DNA of 64,000 nucleotides from Leptospira sp. (lineage in GTDB: Bacteria; Spirochaetota; Leptospiria; Leptospirales; Leptospiraceae): the NCBI GenBank assembly GCA_009991425.1, contig JAACWH010000020.1, positions 62,001 through 126,000 on the forward strand. The letters are read 5' to 3'. Below the pieces are notes generated by a model. The model saw only the letters and a list, made by a program, of their open reading frames with translations, was not told where the DNA came from and ran no database searches. Shown here piece by piece: positions 63,158 to 64,000 of this stretch; position 1 is the stretch's first letter, and every line of letters begins with the position of its first letter. A program made the position numbers and the translations under genes.

Positions 63158-64000
63158 TTATGATTCGGCAAGACCTTTTAAAAAGTTTCTTACTTCTTCA
63201 TAATCTTTTACATTATAGCGTGCATTGGAAGGACCGATCCCAACCTTGATTGTAATGGCATGTTCAGGAAGTGCAGCAAAAAGTGATTCATCCGTCCAAT
63301 CATCTCCAATAGAAAGAATTTGATCTGGTTTATAGTATTCTACCAAATCCAATCCAGCATAACCTTTGCTAATTCCTGTATTCTTGATTTCAATTACTTT
63401 ATTGCCTTGGAGAACAGTAACATCCATATTTGCAGTGTAATGCACTAGGTCGTCTTTTAATTCTTTGACTCGAACTTCAGCTAATTCCAAGTCCGCATTT
63501 CTATAATGAAAGACGAGAGAGAAATTCTTTTCTTCAATGAATGAACCAGGCAAACGGTCAACATTTTGCTCGAGTATGGGTTGGATTCTTGGCTTCCAAT
63601 CATTAGGAGCCTGTTTAAATAGTCTCCAATCTTTGCCTCTTTCTCGAATCCATGCTCCATGTTCTGCAACTATGGAAACATCGATGCCATTCATCCAATC
63701 AACTAGGGTATCACGATCCCTACCACTTATAATAATCACTTCAGCATTTTTCATCTTAACTAAATGATGGAGTAAGCTCTTAAGTTCTTCCGTAGGTATA
63801 GCAAGTTCTGGTTTCTTCTGAAAGGGAACTAGAGTTCCGTCGTAATCCAGGAAAATTAATTTCTTTTCTCCTTCCGAGAACTTACTATAGATTTCTTTTT
63901 TAAGTTTTGCATCAATGAATTTACTAATTAATTTATCTTGGTAGGATTTTCGTAAATCTAGAGTCTTTATAAAATCAGAAGCCCAACGTACTACATCATA
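63158..64000 (-). CDS. Fused trehalose-6-phosphate synthase/phosphatase, C-terminal part
   Basis: The frame is open across the right edge: 281 codons, 5' end missing. The first visible residues, YDVVRWASDFIKTL, look like the C-terminal end of a trehalose-6-phosphate synthase (OtsA, GT20). Next follow KKLIFLDYDGTLVPF, the HAD nucleophile motif of a trehalose-6-phosphate phosphatase (OtsB), then IISGRDRDTLVDW, VAEHGAWIRERG, VIEIKNTGISKGYAG and SIGDDWTDESLF. An internal Met near 63754 is not the start, because the HAD motif lies before it. The fusion makes trehalose from UDP-glucose and glucose-6-phosphate in one polypeptide. The neighbour GH15 may break trehalose down. Confidence 0.9.
   Translation of the reverse strand, partial: YDVVRWASDFIKTLDLRKSYQDKLISKFIDAKLKKEIYSKFSEGEKKLIFLDYDGTLVPFQKKPELAIPTEELKSLLHHLVKMKNAEVIIISGRDRDTLVDWMNGIDVSIVAEHGAWIRERGKDWRLFKQAPNDWKPRIQPILEQNVDRLPGSFIEEKNFSLVFHYRNADLELAEVRVKELKDDLVHYTANMDVTVLQGNKVIEIKNTGISKGYAGLDLVEYYKPDQILSIGDDWTDESLFAALPEHAITIKVGIGPSNARYNVKDYEEVRNFLKGLAES

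Noticed and set aside
63158..63754. Stand-alone 198-residue trehalose phosphatase
   Set aside because: The Met at 63754 lies after the LDYDGTLVPF HAD motif, and the frame continues upstream through it to the window edge.

Overview
The window looks like a stretch of ordinary chromosome from a spirochaete of the family Leptospiraceae, most probably a Leptospira species. This is inferred from gene content, not from a database search. The signs are an A/T-rich genome, many short lipoproteins with loose spirochaetal lipoboxes (LITNC, FTLAC, FFFSC, VILGC, SLFNC), frequent TTG starts, a short SMC protein, a PilZ-like protein of a type I associated with Leptospira, and a large lipid-linked glycosylation locus. 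No phage, IS element, tRNA, rRNA or CRISPR array was seen.

Layout. 1-6871: end of smc, a small RRM RNA-binding protein, a TPR protein, and ilvB-ilvN (acetolactate synthase). 6974-12912: a tight three-gene operon of a cytoplasmic beta-propeller, a one-pass membrane protein and a 1274-residue tubulin/FtsZ-like protein. This is the best candidate here for an undescribed system. 13000-14911: thiL, then rplM-rpsI with a strong terminator. 15009-18155: three unknown lipoproteins, two of them paralogues. 18268-22322: a metal-uptake operon (outer-membrane protein, znuA-, znuC- and znuB-like). 22417-25213: folE, a methyltransferase, tmk and two mini-lipoproteins.

25223-37725 is a polysaccharide or glycoprotein island, visibly richer in A/T than the housekeeping genes. 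Four GT2 enzymes (Alg5/Dpm1-like, one fused to GtrA, one fused to a methyltransferase) would charge a polyprenyl-phosphate carrier with sugar. Four multi-membrane GT-C transferases, one resembling eukaryotic GT22 mannosyltransferases, would use those sugars outside the membrane. An O-antigen ligase/polymerase-like protein completes the set.

38035-43868: a c-di-GMP pair (EAL phosphodiesterase and PilZ-like protein), guaB, a LolA-like periplasmic protein, rsmE and a Cys-rich lipoprotein. 43969-55291: an acidic unknown protein, two unknown envelope proteins, a thioester alpha-2-macroglobulin and a sulfatase-fold membrane phosphotransferase. 55333-64000: carB, a Bpt-type leucyltransferase, a DUF1499 lipoprotein, a pectin-acetylesterase-like lipoprotein, a GH15 glycosidase and the 3' part of a fused trehalose-6-phosphate synthase/phosphatase that runs off the window.

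Several RNA hairpins sit where they could control translation: before the RRM gene, over the ilvB start, and over the start of the GT22-like gene. Two strong intrinsic terminators are clear (after rpsI and after the 24782 mini-lipoprotein) and a third is likely (after the RRM gene).
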